Assembly (NCBI GenBank): GCA_963575745.1
Contig: CAUYUJ010017849.1
Coordinates: 62,001-126,000, forward strand
Length of the DNA stretch: 64,000 nt
Direction: 5' to 3'
From: Prorocentrum cordatum
Taxonomy: Eukaryota; Sar; Dinophyceae; Prorocentrales; Prorocentraceae
In this document: positions 32,452 to 42,497 of the stretch, piece by piece
Numbering within the stretch: the stretch's first letter is position 1
Layout of the letters: each line of letters begins with the position of its first letter
Position numbers and translations under genes: made by a program
The notes under the pieces: generated by a model
Database searches by the model: none
What the model was told of the DNA's origin: nothing
Seen by the model: only the letters and a program-made list of their open reading frames with translations

Positions 32452-33168
32452 ATGAGGCCAGCGCTGTGCCTCAAGAACTGTTTTCAGCCACTCGGGTCTC
32501 TATGTCCGCTTGGCCCTGCCATAGTTGATGGATGCACCAACTACGGGCTGGAACTTAACTGGGATTCGACTCTCCAGATGCAAATCTGCACGAACGAAAT
32601 TATATGTCAGCCGAGTGGAGAACATGTGAAAACCGCTCGCGATGCTGAATACTTGGATGGTCTCATTATATGCGAGACTTGGCCAAGCGCATAATCTTTA
32701 AGGACATTTGATGAAGCTACCAGGGTTTTCAAATTGTTATTCAACATCCGTTGGCAATCGTCAATTGGCTGTAGGGAGACGCTCAAAGTATACGACAGTT
32801 GCGTTGTAAGCAAACTATTAGATCCACTGGACTCGCTGTGGTTGTGGACAGAGGGCGAACGCAGACTAGACGCATTTCGTGCTAGATGTGTTCGGCGAGT
32901 CGAGGGAATACCATGTCCATTTTTATATCTGGATCAGCGATGCAGAGGTGGACAAGCGAGCTGGTACAGTGGACCTGTCCCAGACATTACTTTCAAGGCA
33001 ACGGCAATGCATAAATATTGTGACAGAGTATCAAGACGCAACAATCCGGTCGATTCGTGGCGTTGGGGTTCCGAGAATGGTGTTTTGGCAAGCTTCGGGA
33101 TCTTCAAACGGTTGTCTCACGACTGGGGAATTCCCTCGGTGGAAATCAACCCTAGTAGGGGCCAGTGA
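32452..33168 (+). pseudogene. non-LTR retrotransposon reverse transcriptase, 3' remnant
   Basis: One frame gives GLELNWDSTLQMQI (the G-L-x-L-N-x-x-K/S-T region after the RT catalytic core), YLDGLIICE, then an in-frame TAA at 32692-32694. The same frame continues FDEATRVFKLLFNIRW, VSKLLDPLDSLWLW, and RLDAFRARCVRRVEGIP. This order is typical of the RT C-terminal region in LINE-like elements of dinoflagellates and other protists (L-Y-G-L-D-S-L-W-L, then a Leu-Asp-x-F-x-x-R-C-L-R-R-I-x-G-I stretch). The palm with FADD-type motif lies outside the copy, so it is 5'-truncated and dead. It belongs to a different lineage from the 51-52 kb copy, judging by motif spacing. Confidence 0.8.
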
Positions 33169-33225
33169 AGAGGGAAGTTGGAGGGAGGGTTGGTTCCAAC
33201 ATCGTTGATGAGTCTTGGGTTTGCA

Positions 33226-33275
33226 CTGGTCCTCCTCCTCCTCCTGCTCCTCCTCCTCCTCCTCCTCCTCCTCAT
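33226..33275. repeat. CTC microsatellite
   Basis: CTCCTC units of about 50 bp. Confidence 0.85.
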
Positions 33276-34493
33276 GCTGTTGTCGCGCTGCTGGCCTCAG
33301 CCGTTGCCCCTGACGATGAGGGTCGGAAGTGTTCGACCTGCTACAATGATACAGTCAAGCCGCATAAAAAGGACGCAAAATAGGGCCTTGGAGGGCCATG
33401 TTGACGTTCTTCGAGTTTGGGCTGGCCAGCGAAAGTGGCCAAGGATGGGCCGAAGGGGAAGAATGCCACTCATCCTTGATCTGCGGGTTGACTACTCGAC
33501 TTCAAACAATGCGGGCAGCACCCTCTGGCTGTCGACCCCTATGTGAGGCAACGTTTCGAATCCCCGGCGATCTCTCTGAGTGCCGTCGACAAGGGGGGGC
33601 GGATCTACTTGGCCGGGGTGTGGGCGCATGCGTCTCATTCTCAGCGCATTCCTGTGCGGTCGACGCGTCGATACAGCTGGACCTGGGACAGAAGAACATC
33701 TTTCATGAACATGAGACCCTCCGCCGGCCAAACTGAAGTACATTCGAGGGTACCCTTCCCCAGAATGCACAATAACATCCAACACACAAGAAGAACATCA
33801 GGGTACCCTCCCCGAACATACCTTGATCTTATACCTCGGTCCGACCGCATGCAGACCGTGTGGAAGTGTTGGCCGAGACCAGCTGCGCATGTTCAGCCAA
33901 AGGCGTGAATGCATCGACCGATGTATGAGGGCGCTTGAGGCACAAGGGTCTTGCGTAATTGCTGGGTGGCTGTGGATCTAGCTTTGCACCTGTTCCGACT
34001 CCGATTCCGAATCCCTGCTCCTCCGTCAAAGCCGGCCCCTGGATCTCTGCCGGAGCGCCAGTGTCCAGCAGGCGTCGCTCAAGCATACAAGTTTTGGGAC
34101 CTGCTGGTGCTGCAAATGGCTGGCTGCGCCCTCTGTGGACGAGAAGGCGACCATGGCTACGCTGCCTGTCCTACCCATGCCTCCCCCCTCTTCCCGAGGA
34201 GGGGGAGACGTTCCCCCAAAAACCCGCACTGCACCAACAACTCGGCGGCGACGATAAGGGCGAATTGCTCAGGGGCGGGCATTACACGTATTCGCCTGGG
34301 AGCCTTCTCGAAGACATAGATCATCGGCACACCTGAATACATGTATTCCTCTCCCCTGGGCTATTCGTCCCTGTCGTCACCTCTGAGTCAAGGCCTGCGC
34401 GACGCGCCGCCTGCTGCAGCCGGCGGGTGGGACACCACCGTTCGACAGCCAGCCCGACGACCCCTCGCCCTGCTGCTCGGAGGCTGCCAAAGG
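33276..34493. other. no gene seen
   Basis: Unique sequence. AGGGTACCCT is repeated near 33750 and 33810 as AGGGTACCCTTCCCC and AGGGTACCCTCCCC. No domain in any frame. Confidence 0.4.
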
Positions 34494-34620
34494 TTAAGTC
34501 GGGCCCGTCCCTCTACAGGAGGAATGTTCACAAATAGTCAAAAAATTGTCTGGGGACTATTTTTTGAATATGTGCTGGCCACATGGGAGCATTTTTTGCA
34601 TATTTTTGATTCTTCGTGAG
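34494..34620 (-). mobile_element. family M TIR element, truncated inverted copy
   Basis: Begins TTAAGTCGGGC, CCGTCCCTCTACAGGAGGAAT, the inverse of the right end of copies at 29180 and 40053, and continues with AATTGTCTGGGGACTATTTT, matching their interior. The far end merges into an AGAGGTGATCC repeat with no terminal inverted repeat, so the copy is truncated or is the left end of a larger composite. Confidence 0.7.
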
Positions 34621-34700
34621 ACTTCAACCAGAGGTGATCCTGCGCCGACTTCAGCCAGAGGTGATCCACTTCAGCCAAAGGTGATCCTGCGCCGAGGTGC
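34621..34700 (+). repeat. short ACTTCAGCCAGAGGTGATCC repeat
   Basis: Three units of ACTTCAACCAGAGGTGATCC, with GCGCCG spacers, directly after the truncated element. Confidence 0.7.
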
Positions 34701-34962
34701 CCCCCGCAGCCCTTCCGGGGAGGCCCAGAGGGCCCCAGGGGCTCCAAAATGGTTCGACGAGCCCGGAGGTTAAGTCGGGCGTGTCCCCCTACAGGGGGAT
34801 CTTGTGCGAACATTTTAAACATACACCAAACATGCCCCCAAAAAGGCAAACATAGTGAAAGCATCGTCCCCAGACTACATTTTTAAAACATTTATCTTTC
34901 CCAACCATCCTGTTGTGTTGGGTCCTCGTTTTGAAGAGACGGCGCCACGCGTCACCTCCTCC

Positions 34963-35040
34963 TCCTCACTCCTCCTCCCCTTCCTCCTCCTCCTCCTCCT
35001 CCTCCTCCTCCTCCTCCTCCTCCTCCTCCTCCTCCTCCGC
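34963..35040. repeat. CTC microsatellite
   Basis: CTCCTC run of about 75 bp directly before the 91-bp array. Confidence 0.9.
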
Positions 35041-35051
35041 GAGGTACTGGT

Positions 35052-36527
35052 GAGCTCCACCGCAGGCCCCAGTGGCACAGGCCGCATGCGGGGGCCGCCG
35101 CCCATTTTGGCACACCCCTCACACGGTTCGTGGCCCCACAGGGAGCTCCACCGAAGGCCCCAGTGGCGCAGGTTGTATGCGGGGACCGCCACCCTTTTCG
35201 GCACACCCCTCACAGGGTTCGTGGCCCCACAGGGGGCTCCACCGAAGGCCCCAGTGGCACAGGCCGCATGCGGGGACCGCCACCCACTTTGGCACACCCC
35301 TCACACGATTCGTGGGCCCACAGGGAGCTCCACCGAAGGCCCCGGTGGCACAGGCCGCATGCGGGGACCGCCACCCAGCTTGGCACACCCCTCACACGGT
35401 TCGTGGCCCCACGGGGAGCTCTACCGAAGGCCCCAGTGGCACAGGCCGCATGTGGGGGCCGCCGCCCATTTTGGTACACCCCTCACACGGTTCGTGGCCC
35501 CACAGGGAGCTCCACCGAAGGCCCCAGTGGCACAGGCCGCATGCGGGGACCGCCACCCAGCTTGGCACACCCCTCACACGGTTCGTGGCCCCACGGGGAG
35601 CTCCACCGAAGGCCCCAATGGCACAGGTCGCATGCGGGGACCGCCACCCATTTTGGCACACCCCTCACTCGGTTCGTGGGCCCACACGGAGCTCTACCGA
35701 AGGCCCCAGTGGCGCAGGTTGTATGCGGGGACCGCCACCCTTTTCGGCACACCCCTCACAGGGTTCGTGGCCCCACAGGGGGCTCCACCGAAGGCCCCAG
35801 TGGCACAGGCCGCATGCGGGGACCGCCACCCACTTTGGCACACCCCTCACACGATTCGTGGGCCCACAGGGAGCTCCACCGAAGGCCCCCAGTGGCACAG
35901 GCTGCATGCGGGGACCGCCACCCATCTTGGCACACCCCTCACACGGTTCGTGGCCCCACAGGGAGCTTCACCGAAGGCCCCAGTGGCACAGGCCGCATGC
36001 GGGGGCCGCCGTCCATTTTGGCACACCGCTCACACGGTTCGTGGCCCCACAGGGAGCACTACCGAAGGCACCAGTGGCACAGGCCGCATGCGGGGGCCGC
36101 CGCCCATTTTGGCACACCCCTCACACGGTTCGTGACCCCACAGGGAGCGCTACCGAAGGCCCCAGTGGCACAGGCCGCATGTGGGGGCCGCCGCCCATTT
36201 TGGTACACCCCTCACACGGTTCGTGGCCCCACAGGGAGCTCCACCGAAGGCCCCAGTGGCACAGGCCGCATGCGGGGACCGCCACCCACTTTGGCACACC
36301 CCTCACGCGATTCGTGGATCCACAGGGAGCTCCACCGAAGGCCCCCAGTGGCACAGGCCGCATGCGGGGGCCGCCACCCATTTTGGCATACCCCTCGCAC
36401 GGTTCGTGGCCCCACAGGGAGCTCCACCGAAGGCCCCAGTGGCACAGGCCGCATGCGGGGGCCGCCGCCCATTTTGGCACACCCTTCTCACGGTTCATGG
36501 CCCCACAGGGAGCTCCACCGAAGGCCC
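35052..36527 (+). repeat. 91-bp tandem array, about 16 units
   Basis: Units read GGGAGCTCCACCGAAGGCCC, CAGTGGCACAGGCCGCATGC, GGGGACCGCCACCC, TTTGGCACACCCCTCACACG, GTTCGTGGCCCCACA. Units are over 90% alike by eye. Because 91 is not a multiple of three, all three plus frames stay open (up to 486 aa) and simply read the unit in rotating frame, so these are not proteins. A few units are 92 bp (an extra C in GGCCCCC near 35888 and 36343). Confidence 0.95.
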
Positions 36528-36645
36528 TGTAAGGAGCTCCCCTTTCGTCGTCCCAGCTGACCTGCGGTAATCACACCTGCAGATGGTTGGATCCTTCGCT
36601 AGGATAACAGGATTTTCTTCCTGTAGAGGGACAGGCCCGACTTAG

Positions 36646-37604
36646 GCCTGGGGCCGCCTTGGGGCCTTGGGATCACCTGCTGGCAACCTTCGGCCTCCCC
36701 CTTGCCCCAGCGCCGGGCAACCCCGTCCGCAGGCGCGCCTGCCCGGGCGGCGCTCGGGGCTGCGCGTCGGCATGCCCCCCGGGCGCCCCGTGCGGCCAGC
36801 TCGGCGCCGGAGCCCACTCGGCTGCCTCCCAGGGTCGAGCCCATGCGATCGGGTCTGGGTCTCCAGAGCCCTTGCTCGGAGGGTAGCGTCTCCAGAGAAC
36901 AGCCCGCGGTGGGAAGCCCGTGCGAGCGTCGGGGTCGAGAGCCCCATGGGCCCCACGTGTAACGATCACGACTTCGGGGATCTGGGTCAGCCCGTTCGGC
37001 TGTGCGTTCGTCGGCCCAACGGGCTCAAGCGCCGAGCGGGCTCGAGTGGGAACCCTGAGGCGCCCGCGCACCTCCGCTCCGAGCTTCGTGGGCGAGGCGC
37101 CTATGCAGTCAAGTCCTTCGCTGCCCCGTCTCGTCCTCGGCCCTCCTTCTCCTCCTTCCTTTCCTCCTCCATCCTGGCTCGCCCCGCATCCTCCTCCTCA
37201 TCCTCGTCTCTCCCTTCCTTGCTCATCTTTCTTTTCGTCGTCGTCGTCGTCTTCCTCCTTCTCCTCATCACCCATCCTCGTCTGTGGCATCCTCCACTTC
37301 GTCCTCGTTGTCCGCCTCCTCGCCCCCCCCCCGTCCGTCCGTCCTCCTCCAACTCCATCCCGCTCCTGATTGGCCTCCCACTCCTCCGCCGCTTCCGTAC
37401 CCTTCTCAACATCCTTGCCACCCGCCTCCTCTCCTCCTCCCCTCCCGTGGCCGTGCGCGGAGATGAGTGGTGGCAAGCCCTTCACAAGGGCATATGGGGC
37501 TAGACGCCAAACGAGCAACCAGCACAGACCCTCGGAGGCTCGAGCGAGCAACGGTCAAAACCTGTGTTCCGAAAACGATATGGTTGTTTGTTTCCCTGGA
37601 GCTT
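36646..37604. other. GC-rich region, no supported gene
   Basis: Very GC-rich to 37080, then CTC and GTC tracts (37130-37300) and another CTC tract to 37440. Frames on both strands are Arg/Pro/Ala-rich without a domain. Confidence 0.4.
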
Positions 37605-38018
37605 GCTGCTCATCGTCGAACTCTTCGGCGTCTGAGCGTCCCTCCTTCCTCGTCGGCCTCCCCCCTCCCTCCTTGCACACGGGCCGATTCGCCAGTTAAT
37701 GCCCCTACCTAGCCGTTACGCTGGTGCGGATTTCGCCGCCTCGACGCTTACGAAGCAAATCTTCTCCCTGGAGCGATGGTGTGACTGTCTTTTGCCGCCC
37801 CCACAGGGACATGGGGAGACGAAAGCCACTCAGCTGCACGCCAAGAGACGGGAAACATACACATTTCTTCCGTCGGCGACGAGGCGGCGAACTCCACTCC
37901 GGCGAGAAGCTAGATAGGGGCACTACCTAGCGAATTGGCCGGCGAGCAAAGAGGGAAGGGGGGGCGGCCGAGAGGACGAAAGGACGCCCAGACGCCGAAG
38001 AGTTCGACGATGAGCAGC
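37605..38018. mobile_element. 414-bp foldback element with ~160-bp arms
   Basis: GCTGCTCATCGTCGAACTCT from 37605 is the inverse of the sequence ending at 38018. Similarity continues inward through GGCGTCTG, GCCCCTACCTAG and TTCGCCGCCTCG, about 160 bp per arm with mismatches and small indels, leaving a short centre near 37815. It could be an aged foldback transposon or a recent inverted duplication. No target duplication identified, no encoded protein. Confidence 0.75.
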
Positions 38019-39169
38019 GGGGGGGGGCAGCAGCAGCCAGGCGCGCAGAGCCCGAGCGCAGTGGGCGGCCGTGGCGAACCCAGGTGGACGGGAAGTATAC
38101 ACATGAAACGCGCGGAAGCAGCGCGCTCGAGACGCGCGCGGAAGGGGCCACGCAGCATCTCTGACCACACGAGGGCCGAGCGCTGGCAAGACAGGCGGCC
38201 ACACCTGTGTATGCCTCTCGCCGAAGCTGGGCAAGCGACGTGTACCCAGCTCCGTCGTAGACGGCTCGGCTCCGTCGGGGCAGGGGGCGAGAACTAGCGG
38301 GCTTGCCCGCGAGCCGTCGGCGCACTTTTCGAGTAAGGGATCGGCTACATAAATGGTGTACTCCATACTTGTTTCTGTTCGCCGGATCTTCGAGCAAGGC
38401 GTATACTGTTCTTCTACGGAGCATTATCACTTTTTCGCGTCTATTCGACGAACCTGAACTTTTCTTTGGGGCAAATCAAGTCAGTAGCCGATCCTACTCA
38501 ACGTTTTTTGGAAGACGTCTGAGGACTGTCGGGGGGCGGGGGGGATGACGAGAGTGGGCGGACCGCAGGTCGTCGGCGCACCGTCCGATGCTGCGTTCGA
38601 CAGGGGCTTTGAAGTGGCGGGAGGACGAAGGAGGGCTCCCGCTCGTTCCTCTTTTCCTCCCTCTCCTGCTCCTCCCCCTACCCCCCACCCCCTGCCCCCC
38701 TCCCACCCGCGCGCGCTCCCGCGAGCAGGGGACGCCCCCCCCCCCCACCCCCTGAACGCGCCCAGCCTGGGCGTAGAGTTCTGGGAGCGATCGTGCGGAT
38801 TATACTGCCACTGTGGGCCTGCCTGCAGGTGGAACCCAGGAGTACAAAACGGCATAGTGAACATGTCTACAAGACACTTGGAATTCCACACGTCAGCAGG
38901 TCACGCCGTCACGCCCAGTCGATCCACAGCTCCAACCGTAACCTGTGGCCCCCCCGGGCACCATGGGTCTGACCCATGACTGTGCCTTTCATGGCCGCAT
39001 GCGGCTTACTGCTGTCGATGGTGACAGACATCCAGCGACCTTGCACTTCGAGAAGCGAGCAGGGTCTCCGAGCGACCCCCGGGCCCAGCCCCGTGTCCTG
39101 CCCAGGAGTTGAAGCGCTGGCAGCATTTCCGATCCCAAGTATCGATGTGCAAACGATGGCGAAGCTGGC
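38019..39169. other. no gene seen
   Basis: Includes a C-rich tract (38655-38750) and unique sequence. Several minus frames cross 37930-38430 in parallel, without a preferred one. Confidence 0.4.
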
Positions 39170-39589
39170 TCAGCGCTCGCATGGCGAGGGGACCCCTCCC
39201 GCGCCTGCGCCGCGCGATGAGCTTGTGGATCTGCGCGTGCGCGTCGCGATCCCTGGAGACCTCATTGAAGGCTCCCAGGCGAGGTGGGTGCTGCCTGGAT
39301 GCCAGCAGGGGCTTCCAGGAAGCTCAAGGAGTCGTCGCGACACGGCCCAGATCCTCACAGGTGTCACATGGGTCTGCGCCACCCCCGCCAGGGGGCTACG
39401 CCGCGCTCGAATAGTTGCCCCGTCCTCTTGTTGGGCCTCGAAGGGTTCGAAGATGTCTGCCTTGCACTCCTGGAGAAGGCCCTCGAATACCCCTGGCGGC
39501 TCCGCAAGAACCATTGAAGTCTCGTAGAGGCTTAGGTTCTGCAGCTCGCCAGTCTCGGGGCACTCCGAATGACATCGCGGCACCTTCAC
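39170..39589 (-). CDS. weak coding-like frame, unknown
   Basis: The 139-aa minus frame starts MKVPRCHSEC and includes LQNLSLYETSMVLAEPPG and LLQECKADIFEPFEAQQ. The first 60 residues look protein-like, with mixed composition, acidic patches and no low complexity; the rest is Arg/Ser/Gly-rich. A second coding-like stretch in another frame (IHELLASSSLELFATRKL, 39590-39690) lies just upstream, so an exon pair or a frameshifted remnant is possible. No domain recognised. Confidence 0.25.
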   Translation of the reverse strand: MKVPRCHSECPETGELQNLSLYETSMVLAEPPGVFEGLLQECKADIFEPFEAQQEDGATIRARRSPLAGVAQTHVTPVRIWAVSRRLLELPGSPCWHPGSTHLAWEPSMRSPGIATRTRRSTSSSRGAGAGGVPSPCER

Positions 39590-39885
39590 GCGCGCTCCGA
39601 GTGATTCGGGTGCCTTCTAGCGGCACCTTCAACCAACTTCCTCGTGGCGAACAGCTCGAGACTCGAGGATGCTAGCAACTCATGGATATGCCAGCGCATG
39701 GGAGGACTCGCGGAGACCCGTATGTGCATGTGCTCGGCCTTACAACTCTGTGCGGAATTTCCCCTGCCCACGCTTGGCCGACGTGAGACCGATCCGGATG
39801 ATCGCAAGTCCTTCCCGCGGTAAAGACATACGCATCACGTACACGTTGGTTGCACCGAACAAAGCCCTCGCAACTCGGGTTTGGC

Positions 39886-40053
39886 TTAGGTCGGGCGTGT
39901 CCCCCTACAGGCGGATTTGGGACGAAAAATAAAACATACCCAAATACCGCAAACACGCCTCACAACTATTCAAAAATGGCAAGAAACAACGTCTCCAGAC
40001 TATTTTTGTCTGCTGTGGAATATTCCTCCTGTAGAGGGACAGGCCCGACTTGA
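39886..40053 (+). mobile_element. 168-bp TIR element, 8-bp target duplication (family M, copy 2)
   Basis: Left end TTAGGTCGGGCGTGTCCCCC, TACAGGCGGAT; right end ATTCCTCCTGTAGAGGGACA, GGCCCGACTTGA. GGTTTGGC flanks both sides exactly (39878-39885 and 40054-40061). The interior is AT-rich and shares CCAGACTATTTTTG with the other copies. Non-autonomous. Confidence 0.9.
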
Positions 40054-40277
40054 GGTTTGGCGTCGCCACGGCGCCCCTGCGCCCAGGAGGCCTCCGCGCT
40101 CCGAAGGCACGCGTGGCGGCCGCCGCCACGCCGCGAGGCGCGTCCTGCCAGCCTGCAGCCGCGGTGCAGCTCCGCCTCCACGAGGGCTGCACGGTCGAGC
40201 CCGTGGCCACAGGACCAGGGCTCGATGGGCCTGTTTTCCACCACCACCACCACAAGTTGGAGGGGGAAGGGGTCCTC

Positions 40278-40355
40278 GTCCTCCTCCCCCGCCTCCTCCT
40301 CCTCCTCCTCCTCCTCCTCCTCCTCCTCCTCCTCCTCCTCCTCCTCCTCCTCTCC
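40278..40355. repeat. CTC microsatellite
   Basis: CTCCTC run of about 78 bp. The long frames across it on both strands are by-products. Confidence 0.9.
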
Positions 40356-42458
40356 CCCCATCCACCTTATGGTGGAGGTGGTGGAAGACAGGCCCACCAT
40401 GGCTGCCCGCAAGAATCTCCAGGACTCGGACCCCCCACGACCGCCAGCCGCGCGATGGAGACCTGCGGCGCGCCACGCGCCGCCAGTGTGGTCGGCCGAG
40501 AGCGCGAGCCCCTTCGCCGAAGGCCCGGGGCTCCGCGGCGAGACCGAGAGAGTGAGACTCACACCGAGGCGGCGAGCTCACCACGCGGGTCTACCAGGAG
40601 GGGTGCTCACACCCAGAAGGCAATGCTCTGCCCGTAAGCCTCGTGCCGGCTGCAAGGAACCATACATCCGGCTTTCGCCTCGGTGTCGGCCTCGCCAGTG
40701 GGATCAACTCGACGCACCGCTCCCCTGTGCGCAGGCAGATGCTGACGCGCGCTCAGGGCGCCATCTGCCCGCCGTCTTGGCCTCCACTCTCTTCGTTCGC
40801 TGGTCCCGAGATGCCTTTGCGTAGAATTTGAGGCAGGGAGGGTGACGGTGAGAGGAGGGGGGGAGAGACGAGGGGACCTCGGGGACGGAAAGGGGAGGTG
40901 GAGGAGAGGCCAGAATGGACCGACGGGCGAGGGGGGAGGAGGATAAGGAGACGGATGCCGCAAAGCATGGAACAGGCTATAGGAGACGGACGCTAAGAGA
41001 TGCGAGGATGGGAAGAGACAGGCAAGAGAGAGAGAGAGAGAGAGATGGGGAGGGATGGCATGCATCATGGACGCACTGACAATAAGACACGCGATGGGAG
41101 GGGACGAGAGGGAATGCGAGGCCGAGAAAGGAGAGTACCAGATGGGCGAGGCGGTACCGGATGGGGAAAGGCTGAGTCGGGCAAGGACGGGAGATGAAGA
41201 CGCGGATGTAGTTTCCACCACGCTGACTCTTCGGTGATGGCGCCAAGTGCACGCCGCCCAGCTTCTGCGGCTGCTTACTGTACAGAGCGCTGCTCCAAGA
41301 TGGGAGAGCACCAACTAACATGAAAACGGAGGGGGGGGAGCAGGAGCAAGAACAATGTGAGAAGAACAGGCGTGAGGATTGGTTTGGTTCCAATGGGAGA
41401 CACAAACGATTATAATGACAATGCTAACGATACTCCCCAAATCTGCCATGGTAGCCGTACAATGACCATTACCGAATGGCAGACCACACGAATATTGCAA
41501 CCGCAGCCCGTCGCACATCAGCCTTGGGCGCATACTCATAACCAGCTTCTCGTGCGTCCATATGCTGCAACGCGGGATGCCCTGTCTGATCATTTGACTG
41601 ACTACGTCCTATATGCTTCCTCCGAGTGCCGATATGAGTACCCACGCGCATTTTTGTTTATCATACTTACAAACGCATAATGCGTGTATCTAAATATACA
41701 CGTGTGTATGTGAACTAGCGGGCGGAGACGGATTCGGGGGTGCTACGCGACAGAGGCGAGCGGGAAGAAGCGATCGCTTGACAGGTCCTACCGCCTCTTT
41801 TGCAACCATCCTGCATCAAACCCATTTCTTCCTCCTGCGCCATGTCCCCGGGATCCCTGCTAGTGTTCACTGCCCCACCGCCCCTGGAGCTCAGCCTGCA
41901 GACACCGTCATAATTGCCGACGCGTCAGCGGCAAACATAACTGCCACCCTCCTCTGCGTTCCTGCATGATTTTGTAAAGCATGGGCGCAAGACGGTCGCC
42001 AACGGGCTACACGCAATTGTTGCCATCACTCCACTCTGAGGGACCGGCGTCTGAGAAAGGGGGGCATGGAGAACATCATCCTAGATACACGGCGAGGGGC
42101 CGTGCGGAGCCTCGAGGCGTACAATGGCCCTGCCTGTGATCATGTAATATACATGCCGAGGAGGACGTATCGCAACCGCCTCGAGTGCATGCGTCTCAGA
42201 ACTACGAGCGGATGCGAGTCAGAGCACTTTTTGGTACGCTGAAGCGTGGTCAGGTGGTGCGGCGTGGTGGAAGACACCCGATCATAACAGACAAATGACG
42301 CCCCGCCCCCCCCCGGCCACCCTCTCTTCCCTCAGCACGTCTTCCGTTGTCACTGCTCTGCCCCATCCGTGTCCCCCCTCCAGGGGGCGGGGCAACTGCT
42401 CTGCCTGGAGTCAACTAGTCAACTGTGTGTGGAGTTGGTCTGGCCGCTCTCTTTCTTG
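40356..42458. other. no gene seen; GA microsatellite at 41020-41045
   Basis: Purine-rich from 40835 to 41200 with a pure GA dinucleotide run at about 41022-41045. Further right is unique sequence with only short frames; GTATCTAAATATACACGTGTG lies near 41685-41710 (read as pieces). No RNA gene or transposon signature. Confidence 0.4.
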
Positions 42459-42497
42459 TCTCCTCCTCCTCCTCCTCCTCCTTCTCTTCTTCCCTCC
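42459..42497. repeat. short CTC microsatellite
   Basis: CTCCTC units of under 40 bp followed by TTCTCTTCTTCCC. Confidence 0.75.

Larger units (their letters stand above)
34770..36645 (+). mobile_element. expanded family M element enclosing a 91-bp array
   Basis: The left end TTAAGTCGGGC...CCTACAGG and interior CATCGTCCCCAGACTACATTT match family M. The right end TTCCTGTAGAGGGACAGG, CCCGACTTAG lies at 36616-36645. Between them are a CTC tract and the 91-bp array. Flanks CCCGGAGG and GCCTGGGG agree at only five of eight bases, so a single insertion is not proven; two decayed copies bracketing the array are the alternative. Confidence 0.55.

Noticed and set aside
34855-36560. Very long open frames (426-486 aa) with a Pro/His/Thr-rich repeat protein
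   Set aside because: They are the three phases of the 91-bp tandem array; no frame is preferred and the start regions are translated CTC microsatellite.
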